A stretch of 64,000 nt of DNA from Clostridia bacterium UC5.1-2E3 (GTDB lineage Bacteria > Bacillota > Clostridia > Lachnospirales > Lachnospiraceae), in NCBI GenBank assembly GCA_001304875.1, contig BBZO01000002.1, positions 155,661 through 219,660 of the forward strand. Direction: 5' to 3'. Both the position numbers and the translations under genes were made by a program. The notes under the pieces were generated by a model that searched no databases, was not told where the DNA came from, and was given only the letters and a program-made list of their open reading frames with translations. This document shows positions 1 to 9,696 of this stretch, piece after piece. Position 1 is the stretch's first letter, and the number at the start of each line of letters is the position of its first letter.

Positions 1-1
1 G

Positions 2-1138
2 GATTATTTTATCAACGAGCGGCTGGACCGGGTGATCTTAAGCAATCCCCGGGTGAAGGGGGAGGTCGTGAAGGCGGTGATCCGCCCGGTGGCGCTCAAG
101 GGGAACGTGATGTACCAGGTGGAGGAATTTACGGAAAAACAGGCGTTTCACAGGAACTTAAGCGCCGGGGAGGCGAAGGAGTATATCGCTGGACAGCTCT
201 CGTCCCGGTTTAAGCAGGGGGAGATTTCCTCGGCCCTGGGAACCGGTCGCGTGCTGGTGGGAAAGAAGGGGAACATGACGGTGAAGATGAAAAAGCAGGC
301 GCCGTCAAAGATCAGCGCGGCCCCCGTGTCCCTGCCGGCGGCCCACAACCGGCAGAAGCGTTACATTCTGAAGGAAGGAACGCCGGTGCCGTTTCTGGTG
401 GAGCTGGGCGTGATGACGAAGGAGGGGGCCGTGGTCCGCTCCAGATACGACAAATTCCGCCAGATCAACCGTTTTCTCGAGTTCATCGAGGACATTCTGC
501 CGCGGTTAAATAAGAGCCGGGAGAATACCATCATTGATTTCGGATGCGGAAAATCCTATCTGACTTTTGCGATGTACTACTATCTCAAGGAAGTGAAGGG
601 GTATTCCATCCGGGTCATCGGGCTGGATTTAAAGCAGGATGTGATCAACCTATGCAACCGTCTGGCGCGGCAGTTTGGGTTTGAGCGTCTCACGTTTTAC
701 CACGGGGATATCGCCAGCTTCGAGGGGGTGGAGCAGGTGGACATGGTGGTGACGCTCCACGCCTGCGACCTGGCCACCGACTATGCGCTGGCGAAGGCGG
801 TGCGCTGGAATGCCGCCGTCATCCTGTCCGTCCCCTGCTGTCAGCACCAGTTAAACGGACAGATGAAAAATGATCTGATGGCGCCGATTTTCCGCTACGG
901 AATCCTTAAGGAGCGCATGGCGGCTCTCTGCACGGACGGCCTGCGGGCGGAGATTCTGGAAAATCAGGGATACCGGACCCAGCTTCTGGAGTTCATCGAC
1001 ATGGAGCACACGCCGAAGAATATTCTGATCCGCGCGGTGCGCCAGGGGCAGGGAAAGAATAATAAAAAGGAAATCCAGGCGATCATGGATTTCCTTCATG
1101 TGGAGCCGGAGCTTGCGAAGCTGTTAAAGCTTACCTAG
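2..1138 (+). CDS. SAM-dependent methyltransferase (Methyltransf_32-like), 5' end outside window
   Basis: The reading frame is open from the first bases, so the true start lies upstream; the GTG at base 32 is internal. The C-terminal half holds a Rossmann-type SAM-binding motif (IIDFGCGKSYLTFA, bases about 530-575), the acidic LDLKQD turn after beta-2, and a later VPCCQHQL motif typical of the Methyltransf_32 family. The N-terminal third has no domain I can name. Substrate is unknown; family members are annotated only as methyltransferases. The stop is followed 2 bp later by the stop codon of the convergent tmcAL gene. No frame break is seen in the visible part. Confidence 0.8.
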   Translation, partial: DYFINERLDRVILSNPRVKGEVVKAVIRPVALKGNVMYQVEEFTEKQAFHRNLSAGEAKEYIAGQLSSRFKQGEISSALGTGRVLVGKKGNMTVKMKKQAPSKISAAPVSLPAAHNRQKRYILKEGTPVPFLVELGVMTKEGAVVRSRYDKFRQINRFLEFIEDILPRLNKSRENTIIDFGCGKSYLTFAMYYYLKEVKGYSIRVIGLDLKQDVINLCNRLARQFGFERLTFYHGDIASFEGVEQVDMVVTLHACDLATDYALAKAVRWNAAVILSVPCCQHQLNGQMKNDLMAPIFRYGILKERMAALCTDGLRAEILENQGYRTQLLEFIDMEHTPKNILIRAVRQGQGKNNKKEIQAIMDFLHVEPELAKLLKLT

Positions 1139-1140
1139 AG

Positions 1141-2426
1141 TCACAGGATGACGACCGGCTGGCGGTACTCGTTTTTAAATTCTCCGCCGAAGCGCTGCTG
1201 CTTCACAGTCTGATACAGGTGGGAGGCATAGATCTCCTGTTCCAGAAGCCGGAGGGCGGTTGGGGACAGGAGGTTTTTGCGTCCGCCAGTTTGGTCACCA
1301 CCGGGATCCGGCTCTTTCTCTTAATCTCGGAGAGGAGCGGGGCCGCGTCCCTCCGGAAACCCAGAAGACGGGCATAGGGGGCGGACCCAGCGGCCTTGTA
1401 GGCGGCCATATCTTCCTTCGTGATGTCCAGAAGCAGGTGTGTCAGCGCGCGGCTTACGCGGGTGTAGGTGACCTGCTTTGTCTTGAGCCCGGCGATGCGG
1501 GCGGAAAATCCCTGGTGGCCGGGGTCCAGACAAGCGATGCGGGCGGCCAGCTCCGGGGAAACGTCCTCGTACCGCTCCAGCCCCGCGGTTCCCTCCCGGT
1601 GCAGGAGCTCTCCAATCTTATAATCCAGAAGCGGCGCGAAGGCCTCGGCGGTCAGCGGGCGCTCCCGGCGGATGAGCGGGAGCGTGTCTGCGGGGGACGA
1701 GCCGCGGGAGAGCGGTGTCCAGAGGCGATGCATCGGGACTGTCCGTACCCTGGGCGGCGGCTCCTTCCGTCAGCAGCCGGCGGATGGCGGACGCGGAAGC
1801 CAGCTCTCCGTCGGTGCTGAGATCGTGGTAGCCGCGGTCCGCCCGCCGGATGGTGAAGGGCTTCATCGGGCTGTCGGTTTCCTTGAGGCCCGCAGATACT
1901 CGATGCCCAGAATGTCGTTGGGGGAGTCGGCAGGCCCATCCGGCAGCCTGTGCGGTTACGGCCCGGGCGGCCAGGCCCTGGCTTTCGGAAAACTCATCCC
2001 TTCCCGGAGTCCCGCCTGCAGCGCGTCCTTAAATTCCGGCGGTTCGTCGCATAGGAGCCCGGCCATCTGCTCCAGCGGCGCAAGGCTTCCGCACTCGCTC
2101 CCGAAGCAGAGGCTGTCCACCGCACCCAGCGCGTCCAGCAGGCGCACGCCGAAGCCGGCGAACTCCTTCGCGGAGGCGGCGGAGAAGGGGGCGGGGATCT
2201 CGAAGACCGCGTCGGCCCCGTTTAAGAGGGCCATCCTGGTGCGGACGTATTTGTCGAAGACCGCAGGCTCCCCGCGCTGTACGAAGCTGCCGCTCATGGC
2301 GACGGCGCAGAAGGGGGCCCCGGTCCGCGCTTTTGTCAGCTGCAGATGGTACCGGTGGCCGCTGTGGAAGGGGTTGTACTCGGCGATGACCCCGGCGGCC
2401 CGGATCGGTTCATTGATTTTACTCAT
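1141..2426 (-). CDS. tmcAL: tRNA(Met) cytidine acetate ligase TmcAL (YlbM family), frame broken about seven times
   Basis: The family activates acetate with ATP to make N4-acetylcytidine at the wobble position of elongator tRNA-Met. The N-terminus carries the nucleotidyltransferase signature EYNPFHSGHRYHL (residues 14-26), followed by SGSFVQRGEPA. Later blocks are recognisable in other frames: SPNDILGIEYL, MKPFTIRRADRGYHD, and LTAEAFAPLLDYKIGELL. The frame changes near 1971, 1934, 1927, 1889, 1724, 1702 and 1276. All but the last are explained by a lost base in GGGC or GCCC; the last fits a lost A in an A-run. The start is supported by a GGAG motif just upstream on the minus strand. It lies divergently next to pta, as ylbM commonly lies close to the pta/rpmF region in Firmicutes. 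Confidence 0.85.
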
Positions 2427-2540
2427 GGCAATTTCTCCTCACTCCCATGATGGTATCATCCGCAGGAGGGAAATGCAAGGGCGAATTGCGCCGGTGTTCA
2501 CGGCGGGGCTTTGTTAAAAAAATAATTAAATCGAATGGGC

Positions 2541-2569
2541 TTGTATACAATAAACAAGTGTTATATAAT
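2541..2569 (+). promoter_or_regulatory. Sigma-A type promoter of pta-ackA
   Basis: TTGTAT (2541-2546), 17 bp spacer, TATAAT (2564-2569), about 45 bp before the pta start codon. The surrounding 90 bp is strikingly A/T-rich against a GC-rich genome. The -10 box is a perfect consensus match. Confidence 0.8.
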
Positions 2570-2614
2570 ATAAGCTAACAACCTATGAAAAAATTTTGAA
2601 GGGAGTTTTAAACT

Positions 2615-3616
2615 ATGTCATTCATTGATTTAATGAAGGAAAAAGCAAGACAGGACAAGCAGACCATCGTTCTTCCGGAGAGTACCGATAAGAGAACCCT
2701 TATCGCTGCGGCGCAGATCCTCAAAGAGGGAACTGCGGACCTGATCATGATCGGCAAGGAGGAGAAGATCATGGACGGCGCCGGATGGCTGGAGGTTGAT
2801 CTGACCGGCCTTAAGGTAGTTGATCCCGACACGGACCCCAACTTCGAGCATTACGCTGAGACCCTTTTTGAACTCAGAAAGCACAAAGGCATGACCATCG
2901 AGAAGGCCAAGGAGATCCTTTCCACTGATTACTTAACCTACGGCATCATGATGGTTAAGGAGAAAGATGCCGACGGCATGGTTGCCGGCGCCTGCCACTC
3001 CACCGCCGACACTTTAAGACCGGCGCTTCAGATCTTAAAGACGGCTCCCGGAACCGACCTTGTGTCCGGTTTCTTCATCATGGACGTGCCGGACTGCGAG
3101 TACGGCAGCAATGGAACCTTCCTGTTTGCCGACTGCGGCTTAAACCAGGATCCCACCGCCGAGGAGCTGGCATCCATCGCTGACTCCAGCGCCAAGAGCT
3201 TCCGCGCCCTGGTAGGCGAGAAGCCGGTGATCGCCATGCTTTCCCACTCCACCAAGGGAAGTGCGAAACATCCGCTGGTAGACAAGATGGTGGAGGCGAC
3301 CAGAATCGCCAACGAGAAATACCCGAACTTAGACGTGGACGGCGAGCTGCAGCTCGACGCGGCTTTAGTTCCGGAGATCGCCAAGTCCAAGGCGAAGGGC
3401 AGCGAGGTGGCAGGACATGCCAACGTTCTCATTTTCCCGAACCTGGACTGCGGAAATATCGGCTACAAGCTGGTTCAGAGACTGGCAAAGGCTGAGGCCT
3501 ACGGCCCGATGCTCCAGGGTATCGCCAGACCGGTCAACGACCTTTCCAGAGGCTGCTCCGCCGAGGATATCGTGGGCGTGGTGGCGCTGACTGCCGTACA
3601 GGCACAGATGGTATAA
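2615..3616 (+). CDS. pta: Phosphate acetyltransferase
   Basis: Converts acetyl-CoA and phosphate to acetyl phosphate in the cytoplasm, the first step of ATP-yielding acetate formation. The 333-residue length equals that of short-type bacterial Pta proteins. Recognisable family blocks are VLPESTDKRTL near the N-terminus, DGMVAGACHSTADTLRPALQ in the middle and the GCSAEDIVGVVALTAVQAQ C-terminus. The start has a GAAGGGAG ribosome-binding site. ackA follows 21 bp downstream, giving the usual two-gene pta-ackA operon. The frame is intact. Codon choice is biased toward highly expressed patterns, as expected for a central fermentation enzyme. Confidence 0.97.
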   Translation: MSFIDLMKEKARQDKQTIVLPESTDKRTLIAAAQILKEGTADLIMIGKEEKIMDGAGWLEVDLTGLKVVDPDTDPNFEHYAETLFELRKHKGMTIEKAKEILSTDYLTYGIMMVKEKDADGMVAGACHSTADTLRPALQILKTAPGTDLVSGFFIMDVPDCEYGSNGTFLFADCGLNQDPTAEELASIADSSAKSFRALVGEKPVIAMLSHSTKGSAKHPLVDKMVEATRIANEKYPNLDVDGELQLDAALVPEIAKSKAKGSEVAGHANVLIFPNLDCGNIGYKLVQRLAKAEAYGPMLQGIARPVNDLSRGCSAEDIVGVVALTAVQAQMV

Positions 3617-3637
3617 AATTCAGGGGGAAATGAACAG

Positions 3638-4828
3638 ATGAATATTTTAGTAATCAACTGCGGCAGCTCGTCGCTCAAATATCAGCTTATCAACTCCGAT
3701 ACAGAGGCCGTTCTGGCGAAGGGCCTCTGCGAGAGAATCGGCATCGACGGAAGCCAGATCACCTACCAGCCGGCAGGCGGAGAGAAGGAAGTGACCGTCT
3801 CCCCGATGCCCACCCACACCCAGGCCATCCAGCTGGTGTTAGACGCTCTGAAAAATGAGAAGACTGGCGTGATTAAGAGCCTTGACGAGGTGGGAGCCGT
3901 CGGCCACAGAGTCGTGCACGGCGGAGAGAATTTTACCGCCTCCACGCTGCTGACCGACGAGGCCATGAAGGCCATCGAGGAGTGCAACGACCTGGCGCCG
4001 CTTCACAACCCGGCCAACTTAATCGGTATCCGCGCCTGCCAGGAGTTAATGCCGGACACTCCCATGGTAGCCGTGTTCGACACCGCGTTCCATCAGACCA
4101 TGCCGGAGGAGGCTTACCTCTACGGCCTGCCCTACGAGTACTATGAGAAGTACAAGGTGAGAAGATACGGATTCCACGGAACCTCCCACAGCTACGTTTC
4201 CAAGAGAGCGGCGGAGATCCTTGGAAAGGATTATAATCAGATGAAGACCATCGTCTGCCACTTAGGAAACGGCGCCAGCATTTCCGCTGTGGACGGCGGC
4301 AAGTCCGTGGAGACCAGCATGGGCCTCACTCCCTTGGAGGGACTTGTGATGGGCACCCGTTCCGGCGACATCGACCCGGCGATCATGGAGTTCATCGCGA
4401 AGAAGGAGAATTTAGACATCACCGGCGTGATGAACGTTCTCAACAAGAAGTCCGGCGTGCTCGGCATCTCCAAGCTGTCCAGCGATTTCCGCGATCTGGA
4501 GAACGCAGTGGCAGAGGGCAACGAGCTGGCACAGAAGGCACTGAACGTATTCTATCACAGAGTCGTTAAGTACATCGGCGCTTACATTGCAGTGATGAAC
4601 GGCGTTGACACCATCGTGTTCACCGCAGGCTTAGGCGAGAACGACAAGGTGATGAGAAAGACCGTCTGCGCCAACTTAGAGTACATGGGCATTAAGATCG
4701 ACGACGAGGCAAACGGCAAGCGCGGCGAGGAGATCGTCATCTCCACTCCGGATTCCAGGGTTACGGTCATGGTGATCCCCACCAATGAGGAGCTGGCCAT
4801 CGCCCGCGAGACTTTGGCACTGGTATAA
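3638..4828 (+). CDS. ackA: Acetate kinase
   Basis: Transfers phosphate from acetyl phosphate to ADP, yielding acetate and ATP. The 396-residue length is typical. The N-terminus starts with the ASKHA-fold phosphate-1 motif [13 protein letters not shown]. Also visible are the HRVVHGG motif, the [10 protein letters not shown] block, [10 protein letters not shown], and the phosphate-2 segment [14 protein letters not shown] with GTRSGDIDP. The start codon follows an AGGGGGAAATGAAC leader. It is co-transcribed with pta. The frame is intact. Its stop lies only 17 bp before the -35 box of the next transcription unit. Confidence 0.98.
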   Translation: MNILVINCGSSSLKYQLINSDTEAVLAKGLCERIGIDGSQITYQPAGGEKEVTVSPMPTHTQAIQLVLDALKNEKTGVIKSLDEVGAVGHRVVHGGENFTASTLLTDEAMKAIEECNDLAPLHNPANLIGIRACQELMPDTPMVAVFDTAFHQTMPEEAYLYGLPYEYYEKYKVRRYGFHGTSHSYVSKRAAEILGKDYNQMKTIVCHLGNGASISAVDGGKSVETSMGLTPLEGLVMGTRSGDIDPAIMEFIAKKENLDITGVMNVLNKKSGVLGISKLSSDFRDLENAVAEGNELAQKALNVFYHRVVKYIGAYIAVMNGVDTIVFTAGLGENDKVMRKTVCANLEYMGIKIDDEANGKRGEEIVISTPDSRVTVMVIPTNEELAIARETLALV

Positions 4829-4845
4829 TTTTTCCAAAATAGTCG

Positions 4846-4874
4846 TTGACAAACGCACAGCTCGTATGTATAAT
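4846..4874 (+). promoter_or_regulatory. Consensus sigma-A promoter of yceD-rpmF
   Basis: TTGACA (4846-4851), 17 bp spacer, TATAAT (4869-4874): both hexamers match the consensus perfectly. It lies 27 bp before the yceD start codon and is the strongest-looking promoter in the window, in keeping with a ribosomal protein unit. Confidence 0.9.
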
Positions 4875-4901
4875 AATACAGGTGCGTATTAGGAGTATAA
4901 T

Positions 4902-5429
4902 ATGCTTATTAATTTATCCGAACTTTTTACCCGTGAAGGCAAGGAGGAGACGTATCAGGTACCCTTCGAGGCGGACACCGTGGACCACATGGGGCAGACC
5001 TATGAGGTGACGGAGAAGCAGCCGGTGCAGATCACGGTGACGAACCTGGGGGAGAGAAAGCTCCTTTTGGAGGGCCATGCGGAACTGACGCTTTCGATTC
5101 CGTGCAGCCGCTGTCTGACCCCGGTGCCGTACCCGGTGAGCATCGACGTCGATACCGTGCTTGATTTGAAACTGACGGAGGACGAGCGGGCCAGAGAGTT
5201 GGATGAACAGCCATTTTTAAACGGTTATAATCTGGATGTGGACCAGCTGGTCTGCAACGAACTGCTGCTGAGTTTGCCTATGAAAGTTCTCTGTAGGGAA
5301 GACTGCAAGGGAATCTGTAATAGATGTGGAGCAAATCTCAATATTGAGACTTGTGACTGCGATACTAGGGCACTCGACCCAAGAATGTCAGTTATCCAGG
5401 ATATTTTCAATCAGTATAAGGAGGTGTGA
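4902..5429 (+). CDS. YceD/DUF177 family protein, 23S rRNA accumulation factor
   Basis: A 175-residue protein with the family's features: an N-terminal beta-rich half and a C-terminal Cys pattern (EDCKGICNRCGANLNIETCDCD), where four to five cysteines could bind a metal. The family is encoded next to rpmF in most bacteria and is linked to 23S rRNA accumulation; the mechanism is not settled. The start follows an AGGAG site spaced 7 bases. rpmF begins 3 bp after the stop, so the two are co-transcribed from the consensus promoter upstream. The frame is intact. Confidence 0.9.
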   Translation: MLINLSELFTREGKEETYQVPFEADTVDHMGQTYEVTEKQPVQITVTNLGERKLLLEGHAELTLSIPCSRCLTPVPYPVSIDVDTVLDLKLTEDERARELDEQPFLNGYNLDVDQLVCNELLLSLPMKVLCREDCKGICNRCGANLNIETCDCDTRALDPRMSVIQDIFNQYKEV

Positions 5430-5431
5430 CC

Positions 5432-5614
5432 ATGTCTATCTGCCCTAAGAACAAATCTTCCAAGGCGAGAAGAGACAGCCGCAGAGCGAACTGGAAAATG
5501 AACGCTATGAACTTAGTAAAGTGCAGCAAGTGCGGAGCTCTTATGATGCCCCACAGAGTGTGCAAGGCTTGCGGTTCCTACAACAAGCGCGAGATCGTTA
5601 AAGTTGAGGACTAA
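5432..5614 (+). CDS. rpmF: 50S ribosomal protein L32
   Basis: A 60-residue zinc-ribbon ribosomal protein. The sequence begins MSICPKNKSSKARRDSRRAN and carries the CSKCG...CKACG pair of zinc-binding CxxC motifs, the four-cysteine form of L32. The start was placed at ATG 5432 rather than the in-frame GTG 5426, because all L32 proteins begin with this short motif and a GGAGG site sits 8 bases upstream. It overlaps the tail of the yceD transcript and ends just before a strong terminator. The frame is intact. Confidence 0.97.
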   Translation: MSICPKNKSSKARRDSRRANWKMNAMNLVKCSKCGALMMPHRVCKACGSYNKREIVKVED

Positions 5615-5642
5615 TCAGCAGCTGATATGAGAAGATTGACAG

Positions 5643-5677
5643 AGACCTTCGGGAAGCTTTTCCCGGAGGTCTTTTTT
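5643..5677 (+). terminator. Rho-independent terminator after rpmF
   Basis: AGACC-TTCGGGAA stem with a GCTT loop and the matching TTCCCGGAGGTCT arm, followed by TTTTTT. It closes the yceD-rpmF unit. The following 140 bp up to tepA hold no gene or clear promoter that I can see. Confidence 0.85.
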
Positions 5678-5819
5678 CGCTTTGCAAAAAACGGCATTTC
5701 CTGTCAGATAAAAACGCTCCGGAAGATTCCTGCGGTATTTTGGATAAATCCTGCTTTGTCCGGCCAGACTAACCAGAACAGATCACAACAAATTTTTGAT
5801 GAAAAGAGGAGTCGGCATA

Positions 5820-6519
5820 TGAAAGACAGCGGACAGAAACAGGATATGCAGGAGCAGAAGGAGGTGCAGGACCAGATCCGCGAGAGCGGCCAGGTGATCG
5901 TGGAGAACGGCAAAGGGAAACCGAGAATCTACATTCTCTCCGTCATCGGCGAGATCGAGGGGCACGAAAACCTCTCCGGCAGCAGCAAAACCACCAAATA
6001 CGAGCACGTACTTCCGAAATTGGCGGAGATCGAGGGGGATGACGATGTGGATGGCATTCTCCTGCTCATCAACACCGTGGGAGGCGACGTGAGCTGCGGC
6101 CTGGCGCTGGCGGAGATGGTGGCGTCCTTAAGCAAACCCACCGTCTCCCTGGTCATCGGCGACAGCCATTCCATCGGCGTGCCGCTGGCGGTGGCGTCGG
6201 ATCAGTCCTTTATCGTGCCCACGGGAACCATGATGATTCATCCGGTGCGCATGACCGGCATGGTCATCGGCGCGGTGCAGACCTACGAATATTTCCAGAT
6301 GATCGAGGACCGGATCATTCTTTTGTGGCGGAGCATTCCAGGGTGGGAAAAGAGCGCCTGAAAGCACTGATGCACAACACGAAAATGCTCACCAAGGATC
6401 TGGGAACCGTCCTGGTGGGGCATGAGGCGGTAAAGGAAGGTCTCATCGACCATCTGGGAGGCATGAAGGATGCGCTGGCCTGCCTGTACCGCCTGGCGGA
6501 GGAACATAAAAAACGGTAA
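5820..6519 (+). CDS. tepA: ClpP-like protease of the TepA (translocation-enhancing protein) family
   Basis: A ClpP-fold serine hydrolase. The catalytic serine lies in GDSHSIGVPLA and the catalytic histidine in MIHPVRMTGMVIGA. The first 50 residues are charged and Gln/Glu-rich, as in TepA of bacilli. The start at ATG 5820 follows GAGGAG; the open frame upstream to 5627 has no ribosome-binding site and crosses the rpmF terminator. The frame breaks near 6320 (one base missing in the CTTTT stretch), after which VAEHSRVGKERL continues in the next frame. It sits directly before ftsK/spoIIIE, a common Firmicute neighbour. A role in protein export or membrane quality control is inferred from the family. 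Confidence 0.85.
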
Positions 6520-6523
6520 TTCA

Positions 6524-6552
6524 TTGCAATTAATTGGATTTTTATGTATACT
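6524..6552 (+). promoter_or_regulatory. Promoter of ftsK/spoIIIE
   Basis: TTGCAA (6524-6529), 17 bp spacer, TATACT (6547-6552), immediately after the tepA stop and 40 bp before the ftsK start. Confidence 0.75.
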
Positions 6553-6591
6553 ATACTCTGCATGAAATAGATTCAAGGAGGCTGGGCAGAC

Positions 6592-9398
6592 GTGGCAGGA
6601 ACCAGTAAAAATAAGAGAAATTCTTCGGCCAACACCAGAAGAAGCACGAAAAATACGAAGAATTACAGAAATACAAAGAGCAAAAAGAGAGGGCAGGAGG
6701 CGGAGGAGAGCTTTATCCGCGGAGAGGTGATGATCATTGGCTCCGTGGCCCTGGCCATTCTTTTATTTTTGAGCAATTTCCATCTGTGCGGCGCCGTCGG
6801 CGACGTGCTCCGCGGCTTTATGCTGGGAATGTTTGGCGGCGTCGGATATCTGGTGCCGGTGTTCCTGTGCGTCGGCGTGGGATTTTACTTCTCGAACCGG
6901 GGAAATGTGGCTGCGGCGGTCAAGCTGGCTGCCGCTGTGGCGGCCGTCCTGGTGCTCTGCGGGCTGGACCAGATGATTCTGGGAAGCGGCTACAGCAGCG
7001 GTTGGAAACTGACGGCCTATTACAATGCCTCCACCGCCGGAGGCGTGGGGGGCGGCCTTCTTGGCGGCCTTCTGGCCGCGGCACTGGGAACCTCCCTGGG
7101 GACTGTGGGCGCGTATGTGATTCTCCTTGTCCTTCTGGTGATCTGTCTCGTCTGCATCACGGAGAAGTCCGTGGTGAAGGTGGTGAAGAAGGGCGGCGAT
7201 AAGGCGTATCAGTACGCGAAAGAGGATCTGGACCGCAGGAAGGAGCTGCGCGCCGAGCGGGCGGAGGAGAGAAAACGCCTGCGCGAGGAACAGAGGGTCC
7301 GCGGCGTGAATCTTGCCTCCACCAATCTGCTGGAGGAAGAGGCGGACGCAGGCCGGCTGGAGCCGGTGGAGATGGAGAAGGAGAGCGGGCAGAGGCAGGA
7401 GCCGGAAAATCCCGCCGATGTGTTCCGCGGACGGATTGCCAGGCCGGAGCCGGCGGACGCAGAGTATGTGGACGCGGAGGAGCTGGATGCGGCCGCGCCG
7501 GCGCGCATGTATTCCCGGGAGGATGAGGAGGTTCCCTTCGATGAGGAGGACATACATGCGCAGGAGATTTTCCCGGTGCACAGTCTGGTACATAAAGAGG
7601 AAGAAGAGTACGGCGGCGATATTTACATGGACGAGCCGGATGAGGAGCCGCTGCTTTGGCGGAGGGCCTGGTGGACGGCGCGATCTGCGTGGCGGAAGGC
7701 ACAAAGACCGTGGTTACCGCCGGCGGAAAGATCATTGAGAAAGACACGGAGCTTTTAAGAAAGAAACTGGAGGGACAGGGCGGAGGCTCCGGCGCTCCTT
7801 CCATCCCCAACAACACACTGGCGCCCGGAAGCGGTCAGGCACTGGGGACGGCGAGGGCAGAGCAGGCGAGAGCCGGGCAGACGCAGCCGTCCGGCGGGTC
7901 TGCGGCCGAAAAACCTGCGCCGCCCGTGAAGAAGGAATATGTGTTCCCGCCCATCAGCCTGTTAAAGCGCGGGGAGAGAAAGAGCGGAGGCTTCTCCGAC
8001 AAGGAGTACAAGGAGACCGCCATCAAGCTGCAGCAGATCCTCAAAAATTTCGGCGTGGGCGTCACGGTCACCAACGTGAGCTGCGGCCCGTCGGTTACCC
8101 GCTATGAGCTCCACCCGGAGCAGGGCGTGAAGGTGAGCAAGATCGTCTCCCTGACCGACGATATCAAGCTAAACCTGGCGGCGGCGGACATCCGCATCGA
8201 GGCCCCCATCCCCGGCAAGGCCGCCGTGGGAATCGAGGTGCCCAACAAAGAGAACAACACCGTGCTCCTCAGAGACCTTCTGGAGTCCGAGGAGTTTAAA
8301 AAGCATCCCTCCCGCATCGCATTTGCGGTGGGAAAGGATATCGCGGGCCAGACCGTGGTGACGGACATCGCGAAGATGCCTCATCTGCTGATTGCCGGAG
8401 CCACCGGTTCCGGTAAATCCGTGTGTATCAACACCCTGATCATGAGCATCATCTACAAATCCAATCCGGAGGATGTAAAGCTCATCATGATCGATCCCAA
8501 GGTGGTGGAGTTAAGCGTCTACAACGGCATTCCGCACCTTCTGATCCCCGTGGTCACCGACCCGAAGAAAGCGTCCGGCGCTCTCAACTGGGCCGTGGCG
8601 GAGATGATGGACCGCTACAAGAAGTTTGCCGACTACAACGTGAGAGATCTTAAGGGATACAATGAAAAGATTAAGAATATAGAGGATATCGAGGACGAGA
8701 ACAAGCCCCAGAAGCTGCCGCAGATCATCATTATCGTGGACGAGCTGGCGGACCTTATGATGGTGGCGCCCGGCGAGGTGGAGGACGCCATCTGCCGCCT
8801 GGCGCAGCTGGCGAGAGCCGCCGGCATCCATCTGGTCATCGCAACCCAGCGCCCGTCGGTCAACGTCATCACCGGACTGATCAAGGCAAACGTGCCGTCG
8901 AGGATCGCATTCTCCGTGTCCTCCGGCGTGGATTCCCGGACCATCATCGACATGAACGGCGCCGAGAAGCTGCTGGGCAAGGGCGACATGCTGTTTTACC
9001 CCTCCGGGTTCCAGAAGCCCCAGCGGGTGCAGGGCGCGTTCGTGTCCGACCAGGAGGTTTCCAGGGTAGTTGAGTTCCTCACGAAGCAGGAGCTGACCAG
9101 CGAATACAGCCCCGACATCGAAGCCCAGATCGCGTCAGCTCCCGCCCAGGCCGATGCCTCCGACCCTGCAGGCAGCCGCGACGACTACTTCGTCCAGGCC
9201 GGCCGCTTCATCATCGAGAAGGACAAGGCCTCCATCGGAATGCTCCAGCGCATGTTCAAAATCGGCTTCAACCGCGCCGCCCGCATCATGGACCAGCTGG
9301 CCGAAGCCGGCGTAGTAGGCGAAGAAGAAGGCACCAAACCCCGAAAAATCCTGATGACCATGGAACAATTTGACGAACTGGTAAGAAATGGGGTATAA
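6592..9398 (+). CDS. ftsK: DNA translocase FtsK/SpoIIIE
   Basis: A hexameric ATP-driven pump that moves chromosomal DNA through the division or sporulation septum. It starts at GTG 6592 behind AAGGAGG. The first 40 residues are very basic; four hydrophobic segments follow (residues about 45-190), then a long acidic linker, then the motor. The motor shows Walker A GATGSGKS, Walker B IIIIVDELADLM, and RPSVNVITGLIKANVPSRI. The C-terminus is a gamma winged-helix domain (RFIIEKDKASIGMLQRMFKI) that reads polar KOPS-like sequences. One frame break near 7649 in the linker fits CCC read as CC. The total of about 936 codons fits the family. Confidence 0.95.
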
Positions 9399-9437
9399 TG
9401 TTCCATAACTACAAGCCGGGCGGCAGATAAGCCGCAG

Positions 9438-9473
9438 AAGCCAGAGCGAGAGCCCGCTCTCGAGCTGGCTTTT
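9438..9473 (+). terminator. Terminator after ftsK
   Basis: Stem AAGCCAG-AG-CGAGAGC, CC loop, then GCTCTCG-AG-CTGGCTT with TTTT. Two 7 bp helices are separated by a symmetric 2 base internal loop. It lies 40 bp after the ftsK stop. Confidence 0.7.
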
Positions 9474-9504
9474 GAGGATTAGCTGCCATGCGGCGCCAGC
9501 CGCA

Positions 9505-9541
9505 AAGCCAGAAAAACACGCTCCGCGCGTTTTTCTGGCTT
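9505..9541 (+). repeat. Second hairpin sharing the AAGCCAG/CTGGCTT ends
   Basis: A 13 bp perfect inverted repeat, AAGCCAGAAAAAC (9505-9517) with GTTTTTCTGGCTT (9529-9541), extended by two more base pairs around a short loop. It begins 32 bp after the preceding terminator and has the same terminal heptamers. It could be a bidirectional terminator or part of a structured leader for the folate gene. Confidence 0.6.
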
Positions 9542-9680
9542 CCCCCGGCGAACTCCCGGAAGCACCCCCAAAACCCCAGCGCTTCCGATCCCCCGCGGGA
9601 AACGAATCACTACCCCCTCATTTTCCCGCCACACACCCCCGGGAGGCATACACCCCCTCCCCCCACACAAAAAAGGAAAA
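9542..9680 (+). promoter_or_regulatory. C-rich, G-poor leader before formate-THF ligase
   Basis: About 130 bases with many C-runs and few Gs on the coding strand, including CCCCC, CCCCCGG and CCCCCTCCCCCC. Such C-over-G asymmetry resembles Rho-loading (rut) sites. The complementary strand has several runs of three to six G and could form a G-quadruplex. No clear sigma-A promoter is visible in it. Function is inferred only. Confidence 0.35.
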
Positions 9681-9696
9681 AAGGAGACCATTGATC

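Noticed and set aside
1260..2517. Long plus-strand ORFs opposite tmcAL
   Set aside because: They are antisense shadows of a GC-rich gene, without family motifs or ribosome-binding sites. The minus strand carries clear TmcAL motifs.
5627..5819. N-terminal extension of tepA from 5627
   Set aside because: It crosses the rpmF terminator and has no ribosome-binding site; ATG 5820 has GAGGAG.
6763..7816. Minus-strand ORFs of 219-313 residues opposite ftsK
   Set aside because: Their composition (His/Arg/Pro-rich) is typical of antisense reading in GC-rich genes, and they overlap conserved FtsK coding sequence.
6592..9398. Programmed frameshifting or stop-codon recoding as an explanation for split genes
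   Set aside because: The breaks occur in dozens of unrelated genes, lie at ordinary short homopolymers, and include both losses and insertions. No slippery heptamer with downstream pseudoknot was seen, and TAG, TGA and TAA are all affected, so an altered code does not fit.
9438..9541. CRISPR-like repeat pair
   Set aside because: Only two hairpins share a 7 bp end; there is no regular spacer series and no cas gene.
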